A DNA stretch of 38,815 nucleotides from Gammaproteobacteria bacterium. GTDB lineage: Bacteria; Pseudomonadota; Gammaproteobacteria; JAJDYQ01. Shown piece by piece: positions 8,819 through 17,346 of this stretch (within the stretch, counting starts at the first letter, position 1; each line of letters begins with the position of its first letter). The position numbers were made by a program, and so were the translations under genes. Below the pieces are notes generated by a model. It saw only the letters and a list, made by a program, of their open reading frames with translations, had not been told where the DNA came from and searched no databases. The stretch covers positions 1 to 38,815 of the forward strand of contig JAPYNQ010000028.1 in the NCBI GenBank assembly GCA_028289815.1. Direction: 5' to 3'.

Positions 8819-8989
8819 CGCGCCTGGGCAGGTATGCGCCAGGCCGGTATAAGTATGCACAGGGCGGCAAACCGATTTGCGCTTAAGGCCCAAGAGGCAG
8901 GGACGCTATCAGCTTACAACACCCTTGCAGAGGTCACCTCTGCCTGTGTAAGCTGCCATACGGATTATCGCATTCGCTGGAGTGTTTAA
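8819..8989 (+). pseudogene. C-terminal remnant of a cytochrome c'-type protein
   Basis: The frame ends with about 55 residues typical of the C-terminal helix of cytochrome c'/c556 proteins: MRQAGISMHRAANRFA, then TLAEVTSACVSCHTDYRI, with the heme site CVSCH. The N-terminal three-helix part and signal peptide are missing; the frame upstream (8744-8818) is unlike a cytochrome. Without an export signal no heme could be attached in the periplasm, so I read it as a truncated relic at the edge of inserted DNA. The next gene starts right after it. Confidence 0.5.
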
Positions 8990-8993
8990 TAGC

Positions 8994-9974
8994 ATGATAA
9001 AGCAGCTGCCTCTTGGAAATAACGGCCCCCTTACCGGTCGCTTGGGATATGGTGCCATGGTGCTTGAGGGATACTATGGTGCTTCTGACGATAGTACCGC
9101 CGTTCAGGCTCTGGCGAAGGCAATTGAGCTGGGGATGTTGATTGACTCGGCTGACGCATACGGAGCAGGCCACAATGAATCGCTGGCAGGACAGGCAATC
9201 AAGGCTGCGAGTAGTAAACCATTGGTGGCGACAAAATTCGGTATCGTCTTTGACGAAGGCATAACCGGAACGGAACTGCCAACCGGCTGGGGATTTTCAC
9301 TCAACATCAACGGCACTCCCGAGTACGCCGAAAAGGCATTAGATGCCAGTTTGACGCGCCTTGGCGTAGATGCTGTTGATTTATGGTATGCGCACTACCC
9401 TGACCCTTCCGTGCCGGTGGAAGAAACGGTCGGGGCAATGTCGAAAGCGGTCGAGCGGGGGAAAGTCAAGTACCTTGGCCTGAGCAATGTCACGGAAGAT
9501 GATGTAAGACGTGCGCACGCTGTTCATCCGATCAGCGCCGTGCAATATGAATATTCGCTGTGGCGCCGCGAAGCAGAGACAGAATTACTGCCAACACTTC
9601 GAGAACTGGGCATTGCGCTTGTCGGATGGTCTCCATTAGGCGGCGGATTGCTGACCGGCACAGTTCGGTCACTCGATGAAGGTGATTTCAGACATAACAA
9701 TCCCCGATACTCCGGAGATAATCTTAAATTAAACCGGGAACGTTTCTCTCCATTGATTGATATTGCAGACAGCCTGCATATCAGCCCTGCACAGCTGGCG
9801 CTGGCGTGGATACTGCACCAGGGTGAGGATATATTTCCTATTCCCGGCTCCAGAAAACCGGAACGCCTTGAGGAAAACGCCGCGGCAGTTGATGTTGTTC
9901 TTGATCAATCTGTTTTAGACGAGATCAGCCGGATTGCCGCACCAGGAACCGCCGTCGGCGCTACTCTGGTATAG
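8994..9974 (+). CDS. Aldo/keto reductase
   Basis: A 326-residue member of the aldo/keto reductase superfamily, which reduces carbonyls with NADPH on a TIM barrel in the cytosol. The catalytic tetrad is visible as Asp51 and Tyr56 (IDSADAYGAG), Lys81 (ATKFG) and His134 (YAHYPDP). The cofactor-binding C-terminal part contains IPIPGSRKPERLEEN-like sequence (seen as FPIPGSRKPERLEEN). The family is closest to YajO/Tas-type dehydrogenases or general AKRs; the substrate is unknown. The ATG at 8994 has GGAG about 11 bases upstream; an in-frame GTG at 8982 has none. It lies within the accessory block but has no obvious link to the restriction genes that follow. Confidence 0.88.
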   Translation: MIKQLPLGNNGPLTGRLGYGAMVLEGYYGASDDSTAVQALAKAIELGMLIDSADAYGAGHNESLAGQAIKAASSKPLVATKFGIVFDEGITGTELPTGWGFSLNINGTPEYAEKALDASLTRLGVDAVDLWYAHYPDPSVPVEETVGAMSKAVERGKVKYLGLSNVTEDDVRRAHAVHPISAVQYEYSLWRREAETELLPTLRELGIALVGWSPLGGGLLTGTVRSLDEGDFRHNNPRYSGDNLKLNRERFSPLIDIADSLHISPAQLALAWILHQGEDIFPIPGSRKPERLEENAAAVDVVLDQSVLDEISRIAAPGTAVGATLV

Positions 9975-10062
9975 ACATGACGGTGAGCTTATTATTAGAA
10001 TCCGCATAAGCAAGTGTTGCCGTCCGGCAATGGTTTAGTCTGCAACAAAAAAGGGATTGACG

Positions 10063-10950
10063 ATGGGCGCGAGCAAGAAACGCTTAACCGAGGGTTCGGT
10101 ATTATCGGATGACAGGCCGCACGTAAAAACAACACCAATAACCGAAGACCGGACATACAAAATTCATTGCGGCGATTGTCTGGAAATCATGCGGTCTATG
10201 CCGGATAACTGCATAGACTTAATAGTGACTTCACCGCCCTATGCCGATGCGAGGACACATACGTATGGCGGTATATCTCCCGACGACTATGTCGATTGGT
10301 TTAAAGAGCGGGCCGAAGAAATGTATCGCATATTAAAACCTACCGGTTCTTTTGTCCTGAATATCAAAGAAAAGGCCGTTGAGGGTGAGCGTCATACCTA
10401 TGTCCTGGATTTGATCCTGTCAATGAAGCGTGAAGTCGGTTTCCGGTGGGTTGAAGAATATATCTGGCATAAGACAACAGCCGCTCCGGGCAAATGGAAA
10501 TACCGGTTCAGGGATGCCTGGGAGCGGATTATTCATTTCAGTAAAACCAGTAGTGTAAAAATGAACCAGGACGCGGTAAAGGTTCCCATCGGAAACTGGA
10601 CAGAGGCCAGACTGAAGAACATGAGTAAAAATGACAGGGAGCGCCGTAATTCCGGGACACGTTCAGGTATTGGCCGGAAAATATCGGCCTGGGAAGGTAA
10701 AAAGCGGGTCTATCCGTCTAATGTCCTGCATAAGTCGCCCGTTGCACACAATACGGGGCATAGTGCGCCGTTCCCGGACTGGTTGCCTGATTTTTTTATC
10801 AAGTTGTTTACGGATGAGGGCGATATTGTGCTTGATCCGTTTTCGGGGAGCGGGACGACATTCAGGGTTGCCGCACAGTTAGGGCGCACCCCGATAGGCA
10901 TAGAGATTAACCCGGAATATATCAAGGGAAATTCCCTGCTCGCGCTATGA
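10063..10950 (+). CDS. Type II DNA methyltransferase, beta class (probably N4-cytosine)
   Basis: A 295-residue amino-methyltransferase. Motif IV TSPPY is at 56-60 near the N-terminus and motif I DPFSGSGTT at 258-266 near the C-terminus, the order that defines the beta class; an SPPY tetrapeptide is typical for N4-cytosine methylation, though adenine targets occur. The ATG at 10063 has AAGGGA upstream; a TTG six bases earlier is less likely. The stop overlaps the start of the nuclease gene by 4 bases, the tight coupling expected of a restriction-modification pair. The target sequence cannot be read from the protein. Confidence 0.88.
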   Translation: MGASKKRLTEGSVLSDDRPHVKTTPITEDRTYKIHCGDCLEIMRSMPDNCIDLIVTSPPYADARTHTYGGISPDDYVDWFKERAEEMYRILKPTGSFVLNIKEKAVEGERHTYVLDLILSMKREVGFRWVEEYIWHKTTAAPGKWKYRFRDAWERIIHFSKTSSVKMNQDAVKVPIGNWTEARLKNMSKNDRERRNSGTRSGIGRKISAWEGKKRVYPSNVLHKSPVAHNTGHSAPFPDWLPDFFIKLFTDEGDIVLDPFSGSGTTFRVAAQLGRTPIGIEINPEYIKGNSLLAL

Positions 10951-11609
10951 ACAGCCTGACCTGGATAGATAAAGATAAACTGCAGGATATTATCCGGGGC
11001 ACGCTGCAACGTGCACAAGAGGCGAACAGCCAGGCTCAGGCCAGAATGAGGAAAAATGTTATTGATCCGTTTTCCTCTCTCGTCATTGCCACCACTACCG
11101 ACATCAACACAAAGGCCGATCTGGTTGCCGTCCAACAAGGCAATTCAGTATCGTCCGGCATAGCAAGTGCTATCGGAGCTTTTCACCAACAGATACCTGG
11201 TTCAATCAAGGGGTTTAAAAATCATAATGCAGGCTACGATCTGGAATGTCCCGGAAGAAACATACTGGCCGAAGTAAAGAACAAGCACAACACCATGAAC
11301 GCATCTAACCACCAGAAGGTAGTAGCCGATCTGGATACGGCAGTGCGTCAAAAGGCAGGCAACCGGGTCGGATATCTGGTAATCATCATACCGGCCAAGC
11401 CAGAACGGTATAAAACGAAACTGACAAAGCGCGAAGTTTATGAAACGGACGGCGCATCATTCTACGAACTTGCAACCGGCAGTAGTAGTGCTTTGCATGA
11501 TCTGTATGACGCATTTGAAGACATCACTACAAACCACTATCCGAAATGGTCGTCAAAAGACATTCTGAAATACTGCAAGAAAGCCCTGCGTGAAGGCATA
11601 CCGGCATAA
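10947..11609 (+). CDS. Type II restriction endonuclease, Eco47II-like
   Basis: A 220-residue protein resembling the Eco47II/Sau96I-type nuclease family (the named members cut GGNCC). Features: VIDPFSSL near residue 40, GAFHQQIPG at 77-85, and a PD-(D/E)xK-like active site with Asp98 (GYDLE) and Glu109-Val-Lys111 (AEVKNKHNT). It overlaps the methyltransferase gene by 4 bases and is its partner. The recognition site is inferred from family only. It appears intact, as expected while the methylase is intact. Convergent with ntrY, 38 bases away. Confidence 0.78.
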   Translation: MNSLTWIDKDKLQDIIRGTLQRAQEANSQAQARMRKNVIDPFSSLVIATTTDINTKADLVAVQQGNSVSSGIASAIGAFHQQIPGSIKGFKNHNAGYDLECPGRNILAEVKNKHNTMNASNHQKVVADLDTAVRQKAGNRVGYLVIIIPAKPERYKTKLTKREVYETDGASFYELATGSSSALHDLYDAFEDITTNHYPKWSSKDILKYCKKALREGIPA

Positions 11610-11647
11610 GGTTACAACCGTATGCGGCCGATGCGGGTTTATTTCGG

Positions 11648-13822
11648 CTAACAGGGTAATGTTATGGTAATTCTGGCACCGCCTTCGATGGTATTGCTGG
11701 CCGATATGGTACCGTTATGCTCTTCAACAATTTTCTTGACGATAGCCATGCCCAGGCCGGTACCGTGGCCTTTGGTTGTTACATATGGTTCAAAGATATT
11801 ATTGATAATGGCGCTGTCAAAGCCCGGACCGTTATCCTGAATAATCATTTGCAGACTACAAACATCAGCACTTGTGGTTAGTCTGGTTATAAATTTCAGT
11901 ATGGGCCGGGGTGTATCCCGCATCGCATCAACCGAATTTTTTACCATGTTGTGCAGTAGCTGCCTGAGCCGACCTTGATCAGCGGTTATCATCCGAATAT
12001 CTTCTGTCAGGTCCAGCCGTACTTCAGGAAAAAGGCGATCTCCCTTGTACATATCAAGGGTCTCGCCAATCAGCTGATTCAACGATATTGGAACCATTTT
12101 TAATTCGGGACTACGGGCATACTGGGTAAAGACGTTGACCATTTCTTTCATTGCCTCTACCTGATCAATAATCGTTTTGGTGGATTTATCCAGCACCTCG
12201 GCCGGCCGACCTGTTATTGCAGCAAGGCATTTGTGTCGTACCCGTTCGGCAGATAGTTGAATCGGCGTCAGGGGATTTTTGATTTCATGTGCCAGTCGTC
12301 GTGCCATCTCTCCCCAGGCGGCATTGCGCTGCGCCTGTACAAATTCGGTGACGTCATCAAACATAACGATGTGTTCGCCTTCGTGCCCGGGTTCCTGTGA
12401 TAGCAACGTGCCGTTGATAATTAATACCTGGCGACCATTCCGGTTAAGAATGGTAAGTTCTTCCTGCCATTCTTGCTTGCCGGAATCCATATTTCGACCC
12501 AGACAGTTACAAAATTCCCGTAGATACGGGTATGAGTGCATAATTTCATCCAGGCTCAGGTCGGTCATATCGCATTCGGCACCAGACAGCAGCCGGGAAG
12601 CCATAGGGTTCATAGTGACAATTCGACGCCGGTTATCAAATGTAATCAGGCCTGATGCCAGGCGGGACAGTACGGTTTGTACATAGGCCCGCTCTTCTTC
12701 CGCAGCGACCTGGCCCAGGCGGGCTTGCTGGCTGGCTTCGGCAATTTTCAGCGTCATATCGTTGAATGAACCGACCAGCTGCCCCAGCTCGTCCTGGCTG
12801 GTCACTACCAGTTGCTTGTCATATTCCCCTCTGGACAGTGCCCGGGTGCCATCCAGTAAAATACGTATCGGTTCGACGAGGCGTCGGGCAGACAGTACGG
12901 CAACAACAACGGCCGCAAGAATGTTAAGCACGAATACCAGAGAAAGTGTAAGAACAAAGCTCTGTTTTAACTCATCGCGAATATAAGACAGTTCCTTGTA
13001 AGCCCCAAACGCGGATTGCACGCTCTGCGCAAGGGTGTTCAGCCGAGCTGCTACCGGGTAAAGTGCCTGGATCAGGCGCTTTTCTCCGGTAATCACGTTG
13101 GTAGTATCAGGTATTGCTATGACTATTCTTATGAAAAAACCGCGGTCTTCAATCAACTCCATATCAAGATACGGATATCCCTGGCGCAGTTGGCTATAAA
13201 CCAGTTCGCTGGGCGTATGGGGAACAACGACCTCCGGGTCGATATTACTGAACGCGTAAACACGACCGGCTGTGTCAAGCAGTGCGATTTCATCAGCAGA
13301 ACCCGATAATCGGAGATCCACCATGTCAAGGGTCGCCAGCGTGGTTGGTGTATCAGCCAGCGATTTAGCCATTCTCAGGGTGGTGCGTGCCTTTTCCCGA
13401 ATCCGTCCGGACATGGCATCACGGCTTAAGTCCAGGGCGTCGCCGAGGGCGGCCTCAATCCTGACATCAAACCAGCTATCAATTCCTCGCTGTAAAAATT
13501 GAATCGACAGAACGTAAACCAGCGAAGCAGGGACAACAGCCAATATGACAAACATGGTCACCATGCGCAGCGTTAATCGGATGCCGGCACGACGCTGTCT
13601 GTACTCCAGCAATAACCGGTATAGCTGGTAACCCAGTATGGTCATCAGAGTGATCAGGCCGACGGCGTTACCCAGTAACAGCCAGGAATAGTAAGGGCCG
13701 ATGGACGCCGAGTTTTCGGTTGCGTTACTTAGCAGGTAAAGCGAGACAAGCATACCGGCAAATAGCGCCAACACCGGAAAAACAAACATTCGCCTGAAAT
13801 AGTTTTTACCGTGAATCCGCAT
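11648..13822 (-). CDS. ntrY: NtrY-type membrane sensor histidine kinase
   Basis: A 724-residue kinase. Transmembrane segments lie near 10-31, 46-68, 86-108 and 289-311, with a periplasmic sensing region at about 109-288. A HAMP domain follows (314-365), then a PAS domain (380-495), a HisKA box with His512 (LAHEIKNPLTPIQ) and a HATPase domain with N box, DNGPGF and GTGLGMAIV. This is the NtrY layout. It should phosphorylate Asp54 of the NtrX-type protein encoded at 5172-6557, which is normally the next gene. It overlaps the DUF4390 gene by 17 bases. Its 3' neighbour here is the end of the restriction nuclease gene instead of ntrX. Confidence 0.9.
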   Translation of the reverse strand: MRIHGKNYFRRMFVFPVLALFAGMLVSLYLLSNATENSASIGPYYSWLLLGNAVGLITLMTILGYQLYRLLLEYRQRRAGIRLTLRMVTMFVILAVVPASLVYVLSIQFLQRGIDSWFDVRIEAALGDALDLSRDAMSGRIREKARTTLRMAKSLADTPTTLATLDMVDLRLSGSADEIALLDTAGRVYAFSNIDPEVVVPHTPSELVYSQLRQGYPYLDMELIEDRGFFIRIVIAIPDTTNVITGEKRLIQALYPVAARLNTLAQSVQSAFGAYKELSYIRDELKQSFVLTLSLVFVLNILAAVVVAVLSARRLVEPIRILLDGTRALSRGEYDKQLVVTSQDELGQLVGSFNDMTLKIAEASQQARLGQVAAEEERAYVQTVLSRLASGLITFDNRRRIVTMNPMASRLLSGAECDMTDLSLDEIMHSYPYLREFCNCLGRNMDSGKQEWQEELTILNRNGRQVLIINGTLLSQEPGHEGEHIVMFDDVTEFVQAQRNAAWGEMARRLAHEIKNPLTPIQLSAERVRHKCLAAITGRPAEVLDKSTKTIIDQVEAMKEMVNVFTQYARSPELKMVPISLNQLIGETLDMYKGDRLFPEVRLDLTEDIRMITADQGRLRQLLHNMVKNSVDAMRDTPRPILKFITRLTTSADVCSLQMIIQDNGPGFDSAIINNIFEPYVTTKGHGTGLGMAIVKKIVEEHNGTISASNTIEGGARITITLPC

Positions 13823-14402
13823 CTTTCCCTACCGGGGACCTCCAGTAAATTTTCTCCCAATCACCTCGCAGACGCCAGCTGTCCGATAAATAAGTCAGCG
13901 GCCTGAGCGGCACCGGCAGTGCCTCGCTGTTCAACCCTGAGCGCACTCGTATAACATAACTTTTGTCCCGGTGCAGCCTTGCCAGTTCCCGAATTTCGAG
14001 ATTTTCTATTTTTCCCAGTGCCTGCAACGCCGAACTGCGTGTCAGGTATGCCCTGGGAAACCCCGCCTGAATACCTTTTACCAGATACTGCTGGCTCAGA
14101 GCATGGTACTGAATTTCATGGACGAATGATTTTTTCCAGACAGCACGGTCCCATAGCCATTCATTGGGTACCGCCAGCTCGACTTCGGTTATCAGCGTGA
14201 GGGGAAGGCCGTTATCCAGTGCCTCAAGTGCAGCCCGACTGAAATTGAAGCGAATATCACCGCTTAAAATTAAATGTACCCGATGCCGACCCGCTTTAAT
14301 ATTATACACCGCAAATGGTTCTTCTTCAGCGCAGACGATATTAGCCGGAAGCTGGCTTACGGACAGTAAAAGGCATATTGTCAACCTGAAAAAGTGCCTC
14401 AT
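13806..14402 (-). CDS. DUF4390 exported protein
   Basis: A 198-residue protein with a signal peptide (MRHFFRLTICLLLSV, cleavage probably after VCA) and a body matching the DUF4390 proteins found between rsmB and ntrY in gammaproteobacteria, e.g. LSGDIRFNFSRAALEALDNG and the C-terminal SLAYLSDSW-like segment (seen as LTYLSDSWRLRGDW). The ATG at 14402 overlaps the rsmB stop (ATGA), and a longer in-frame start would run through rsmB, so the short form is chosen. The function is unknown; position suggests a periplasmic role tied to NtrY. Confidence 0.8.
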   Translation of the reverse strand: MRHFFRLTICLLLSVSQLPANIVCAEEEPFAVYNIKAGRHRVHLILSGDIRFNFSRAALEALDNGLPLTLITEVELAVPNEWLWDRAVWKKSFVHEIQYHALSQQYLVKGIQAGFPRAYLTRSSALQALGKIENLEIRELARLHRDKSYVIRVRSGLNSEALPVPLRPLTYLSDSWRLRGDWEKIYWRSPVGKDADSR

Positions 14403-15718
14403 GTTTTTTCCAGTATCGCAAAATAAAATCCATCCATACCGCTTTCGCCCGGCAGTATCTGGCATCCGGGCTGCCCTCGGCCCCATGCCTCTTCAATCGG
14501 TTTCAATATGGCATTGCCGTGCCGCTGTAGAAATTTTTCTATCTGGTCCTTATTTTCTGACTTGAATACGGAACAGGTGACATAAACTATCCTGCCACCT
14601 CGCCTGAGAAGACACCAGACAGCATCCAGTATCCGCGCCTGGCGCTGCACTATTTCATGTACAGCAGACAAGGAACGAATATGCTTGATATCCGGGTGGC
14701 GGCGTATGACACCACTGGCACTGCAAGGCACATCCAGCAGGATTCGATCAAAATATTTTCCGTCCCACCAGTCTTCGGGGCTGGCGGCATCACCGACAAC
14801 AATTTCGGCACTCCGGTGTACACGCTCAAGCAGTACCTTGAGTTTTTCGAGTCTTTGCGGACTGTAATCCATCGCTACCAGCTCTGCAGGTCGGGCCTGC
14901 TGTAGAATATGTGCCGTTTTCCCTCCCGGTGCAGCACAGGCATCAAGCACACGATGCCGGTGTGTTGCCTCCAGCAGCGGTACCGCCAACTGTGCGGCCG
15001 CATCCTGAACAGACACCAGCCCTTGCGCAAAACCGGGAAGTTCATCCACCGCAACCGCTTTTTTCAAGACTATCCCGGCAGGTGCATACTTATGTCCGCG
15101 GGCTTCAACTCCGGCACTGCCGAGCAACTCAAGGTATTCTTCTCTGGACGTATGCTCCATGTCCAAGCGCAACACCATTGGGGCCTGCTGATTATTATTC
15201 TGCAAAACTCTGCGCCAGTCATCCGGCCAGTCCGCTCTGATTATGTCCAGCATCCAGCCCGGATGCGCGTAGCGGGTGGTTTTATTATCTGTAAGCAGGC
15301 CCTGTTCGTTGCCACGCTGATACTCTCTCAATATGGCATTGATCAATCCTCTTGCGCGAGAGACCCGCAGGGAGACAGCACATTCAACCGTGGCATGAAT
15401 GGCAGCGTGTGCCGGTATGCGCGTGTATCGTAACTGGTAAATGCCCAGCAGTATTAATATCTGAATTTCAGGCTTTAAGCGGTCAACGGGCCTATCCAGA
15501 AATTGCGCCAGCCATTCCCTGAGTTGTAGATACCACCGCATAACACCATAGCACAGGGTTTGCAGTAACGGGCGGTCAACGGGCTGCACCCGAGCCAGGT
15601 AGTGCTCCAGGATACTGTCCAGGGATTGATGCTTGTCAATGACGCGAAGCAGCGCACGCACCGCCTGTTCGCGAACAAGTACCCCCGACTGAGGCTTACT
15701 TTTGCCGCGACTGACCAA
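14399..15718 (-). CDS. rsmB: 16S rRNA (cytosine-967-C5)-methyltransferase RsmB
   Basis: A 439-residue enzyme that methylates C967 of 16S rRNA with S-adenosylmethionine. An N-terminal NusB-like RNA-binding domain (about 10-150) precedes the methylase domain with DACAAPGGKT (259-268), DVPCSASGV (Cys332) and TCSVFKSEN (Cys382), the two-cysteine signature of RNA m5C methyltransferases. It overlaps the end of fmt by 23 bases and the DUF4390 start by 4 bases. Confidence 0.95.
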   Translation of the reverse strand: MVSRGKSKPQSGVLVREQAVRALLRVIDKHQSLDSILEHYLARVQPVDRPLLQTLCYGVMRWYLQLREWLAQFLDRPVDRLKPEIQILILLGIYQLRYTRIPAHAAIHATVECAVSLRVSRARGLINAILREYQRGNEQGLLTDNKTTRYAHPGWMLDIIRADWPDDWRRVLQNNNQQAPMVLRLDMEHTSREEYLELLGSAGVEARGHKYAPAGIVLKKAVAVDELPGFAQGLVSVQDAAAQLAVPLLEATHRHRVLDACAAPGGKTAHILQQARPAELVAMDYSPQRLEKLKVLLERVHRSAEIVVGDAASPEDWWDGKYFDRILLDVPCSASGVIRRHPDIKHIRSLSAVHEIVQRQARILDAVWCLLRRGGRIVYVTCSVFKSENKDQIEKFLQRHGNAILKPIEEAWGRGQPGCQILPGESGMDGFYFAILEKT

Positions 15719-16661
15719 GGGTGTAACCAGGCCGGATGATTTCTTTGCGAGAATTCAAAAACGCCTCGCCAGACATACGCCGACCGCCAGCAGGCTGAAC
15801 CTCTAAAAGTTCCAGGCACCCGCTACCCGTTGCAACAGTAATGCTGTGGCTTGCCAAAACTACTGTTCCCGCCTCAGCCGGCACGACACAATCAACCCTG
15901 GATACATCCCAAATGCGCAATGGTTGAGCATCAAGCTCCGTATAGGCCACCGGCCATGGATTAAAACCCTTTACGGCTCGCATGATTTCCACGGCCGGTA
16001 GAGACCAATCTATGCCTGCCTCGGATTTAGTCAGCTTTGCCGCATAACAGGCATCGCCATTATTCTGCGGCACCGCCGCCGGCAGGCAGCCCTCTGCCAT
16101 ATCATCCAGCACCTTTACCAGAGCTGTCGCTCCCATTATAGCCAGCCGGTCATGCAGTATCTGACTGTTATCTTCATCATCAATGGAGGTCCCGACGGCA
16201 CTCAATACATCGCCGGTATCCAGTCCTTCATCCATCTGCATGATGGTCACGCCTGTCTCGCGATCTCCCGCGAGTATTGCCCGTTGAATCGGAGCCGCGC
16301 CTCGCCAGCGTGGCAACAGTGAGGCATGGACATTGAGGCACCCATGCTTTGGTATTGGTAATATATTGGATGGCAACATTTGCCCGTAGGCCACGACGAC
16401 CATGACATCCGGGCATAGTGCGCACAGCTGTTGGCGCACCTCCGGGATACGCAGATCTTCCGGCTGACGAGTCTCAATCCGGTATCGCGCCGCCAAGTGT
16501 TTAACTGAAGACGGTAGTACTTTTCTTCCCCGGCCTGCAGGACGGTCCGGTCGAGTATAGACGGCAATCACTTCATGGCGGCTTTTTATCAGTGCCTGTA
16601 AAGTTGAAGCCGCAAAATCGGGGGTGCCGGCAAACACGACCCTTAGAAACGGTGAAGACAT
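15696..16661 (-). CDS. fmt: Methionyl-tRNA formyltransferase
   Basis: A 321-residue enzyme that formylates Met-tRNA(fMet) using 10-formyl-tetrahydrofolate. The N-terminal formyltransferase domain has FAGTPDFA (10-17), Asn110 and His112 in LNVHASLLP, SLLPRWRGAAPI (114-125) and Asp148 in DTGD. The C-terminal OB-like domain ends in QPAGGRRM and LNSRKEI. It follows def by 23 bases and overlaps rsmB by 23 bases. Confidence 0.96.
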   Translation of the reverse strand: MSSPFLRVVFAGTPDFAASTLQALIKSRHEVIAVYTRPDRPAGRGRKVLPSSVKHLAARYRIETRQPEDLRIPEVRQQLCALCPDVMVVVAYGQMLPSNILPIPKHGCLNVHASLLPRWRGAAPIQRAILAGDRETGVTIMQMDEGLDTGDVLSAVGTSIDDEDNSQILHDRLAIMGATALVKVLDDMAEGCLPAAVPQNNGDACYAAKLTKSEAGIDWSLPAVEIMRAVKGFNPWPVAYTELDAQPLRIWDVSRVDCVVPAEAGTVVLASHSITVATGSGCLELLEVQPAGGRRMSGEAFLNSRKEIIRPGYTLGQSRQK

Positions 16662-16684
16662 ATCGTCCGGCGTGGTAAAAGAGG

Positions 16685-17218
16685 CTAAATCACCCGCCGA
16701 CTTCCAGAACCGGATTGTACCTCGGCACGGGCACGCTTACTCAGCTTTTTGCGGATCCTATGACGCTTTAATTCAGAAAGATAATCAATGAACAACTTGC
16801 CATCCAGATGATCAATCTCATGTTGTATACACACAGCCAGTAAACCATCCGCATCCGTTGCAAACTCCACGCCTTGCGAGTTTAGAGCCTTGACCGTAAT
16901 CCTGTCCGCCCTCTCTACCTTCTCGAATACGCCCGGCACGGACAGGCAACCTTCATCCATACTTTCAACGCCCCCAAGGTTGGTGATCTCAGGATTAATC
17001 AGCACCAGCGGCCGGGACTTATCCTCGCTTACGTCAACCACAATAACGCGCTGCGGGACATTCACCTGGATGGCGGCAAGCCCTATTCCGGGAGCGTCAT
17101 ACATGGTCTCGAACATATCTCTGACCAGCTGGCGGATATCTTCATTTACCTCCTCAACCGGTCGAGCCTGGCGCCGCAGGCGTTTATCAGGAAAATGCAA
17201 TATGTCCAATAAAGCCAT
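16685..17218 (-). CDS. def: Peptide deformylase
   Basis: A 177-residue metalloenzyme that removes the formyl group from new proteins. The three motifs are complete: GIGLAAIQ (44-51), EGCLS (Cys91) and HEIDH (His133, Glu134, His137). It is the first gene of the leftward def-fmt-rsmB-DUF4390-ntrY cluster. It is divergent from the lysM gene, with 128 bases between. Confidence 0.96.
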   Translation of the reverse strand: MALLDILHFPDKRLRRQARPVEEVNEDIRQLVRDMFETMYDAPGIGLAAIQVNVPQRVIVVDVSEDKSRPLVLINPEITNLGGVESMDEGCLSVPGVFEKVERADRITVKALNSQGVEFATDADGLLAVCIQHEIDHLDGKLFIDYLSELKRHRIRKKLSKRARAEVQSGSGSRRVI

Positions 17219-17346
17219 AGTATTCTCGAAAAATTCTGATATTCTCTTCCAAGTACGCGTAATTCAAGAGATAATACTGGAATAATCAGGAATTTTGTGT
17301 TACAACCTAAAGGTATGTTTCTGGTTAATCATACTAGAGGATCGTC

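Noticed and set aside
6558-11647. Direct repeats or an integrase marking a mobile element around the accessory block
   Set aside because: No integrase, transposase or matching end repeats were found by eye, so the block is called an island only by position and content.
14403-14486. Longer start for the DUF4390 protein
   Set aside because: It would add 28 residues inside rsmB ahead of an obvious signal peptide starting at 14402.
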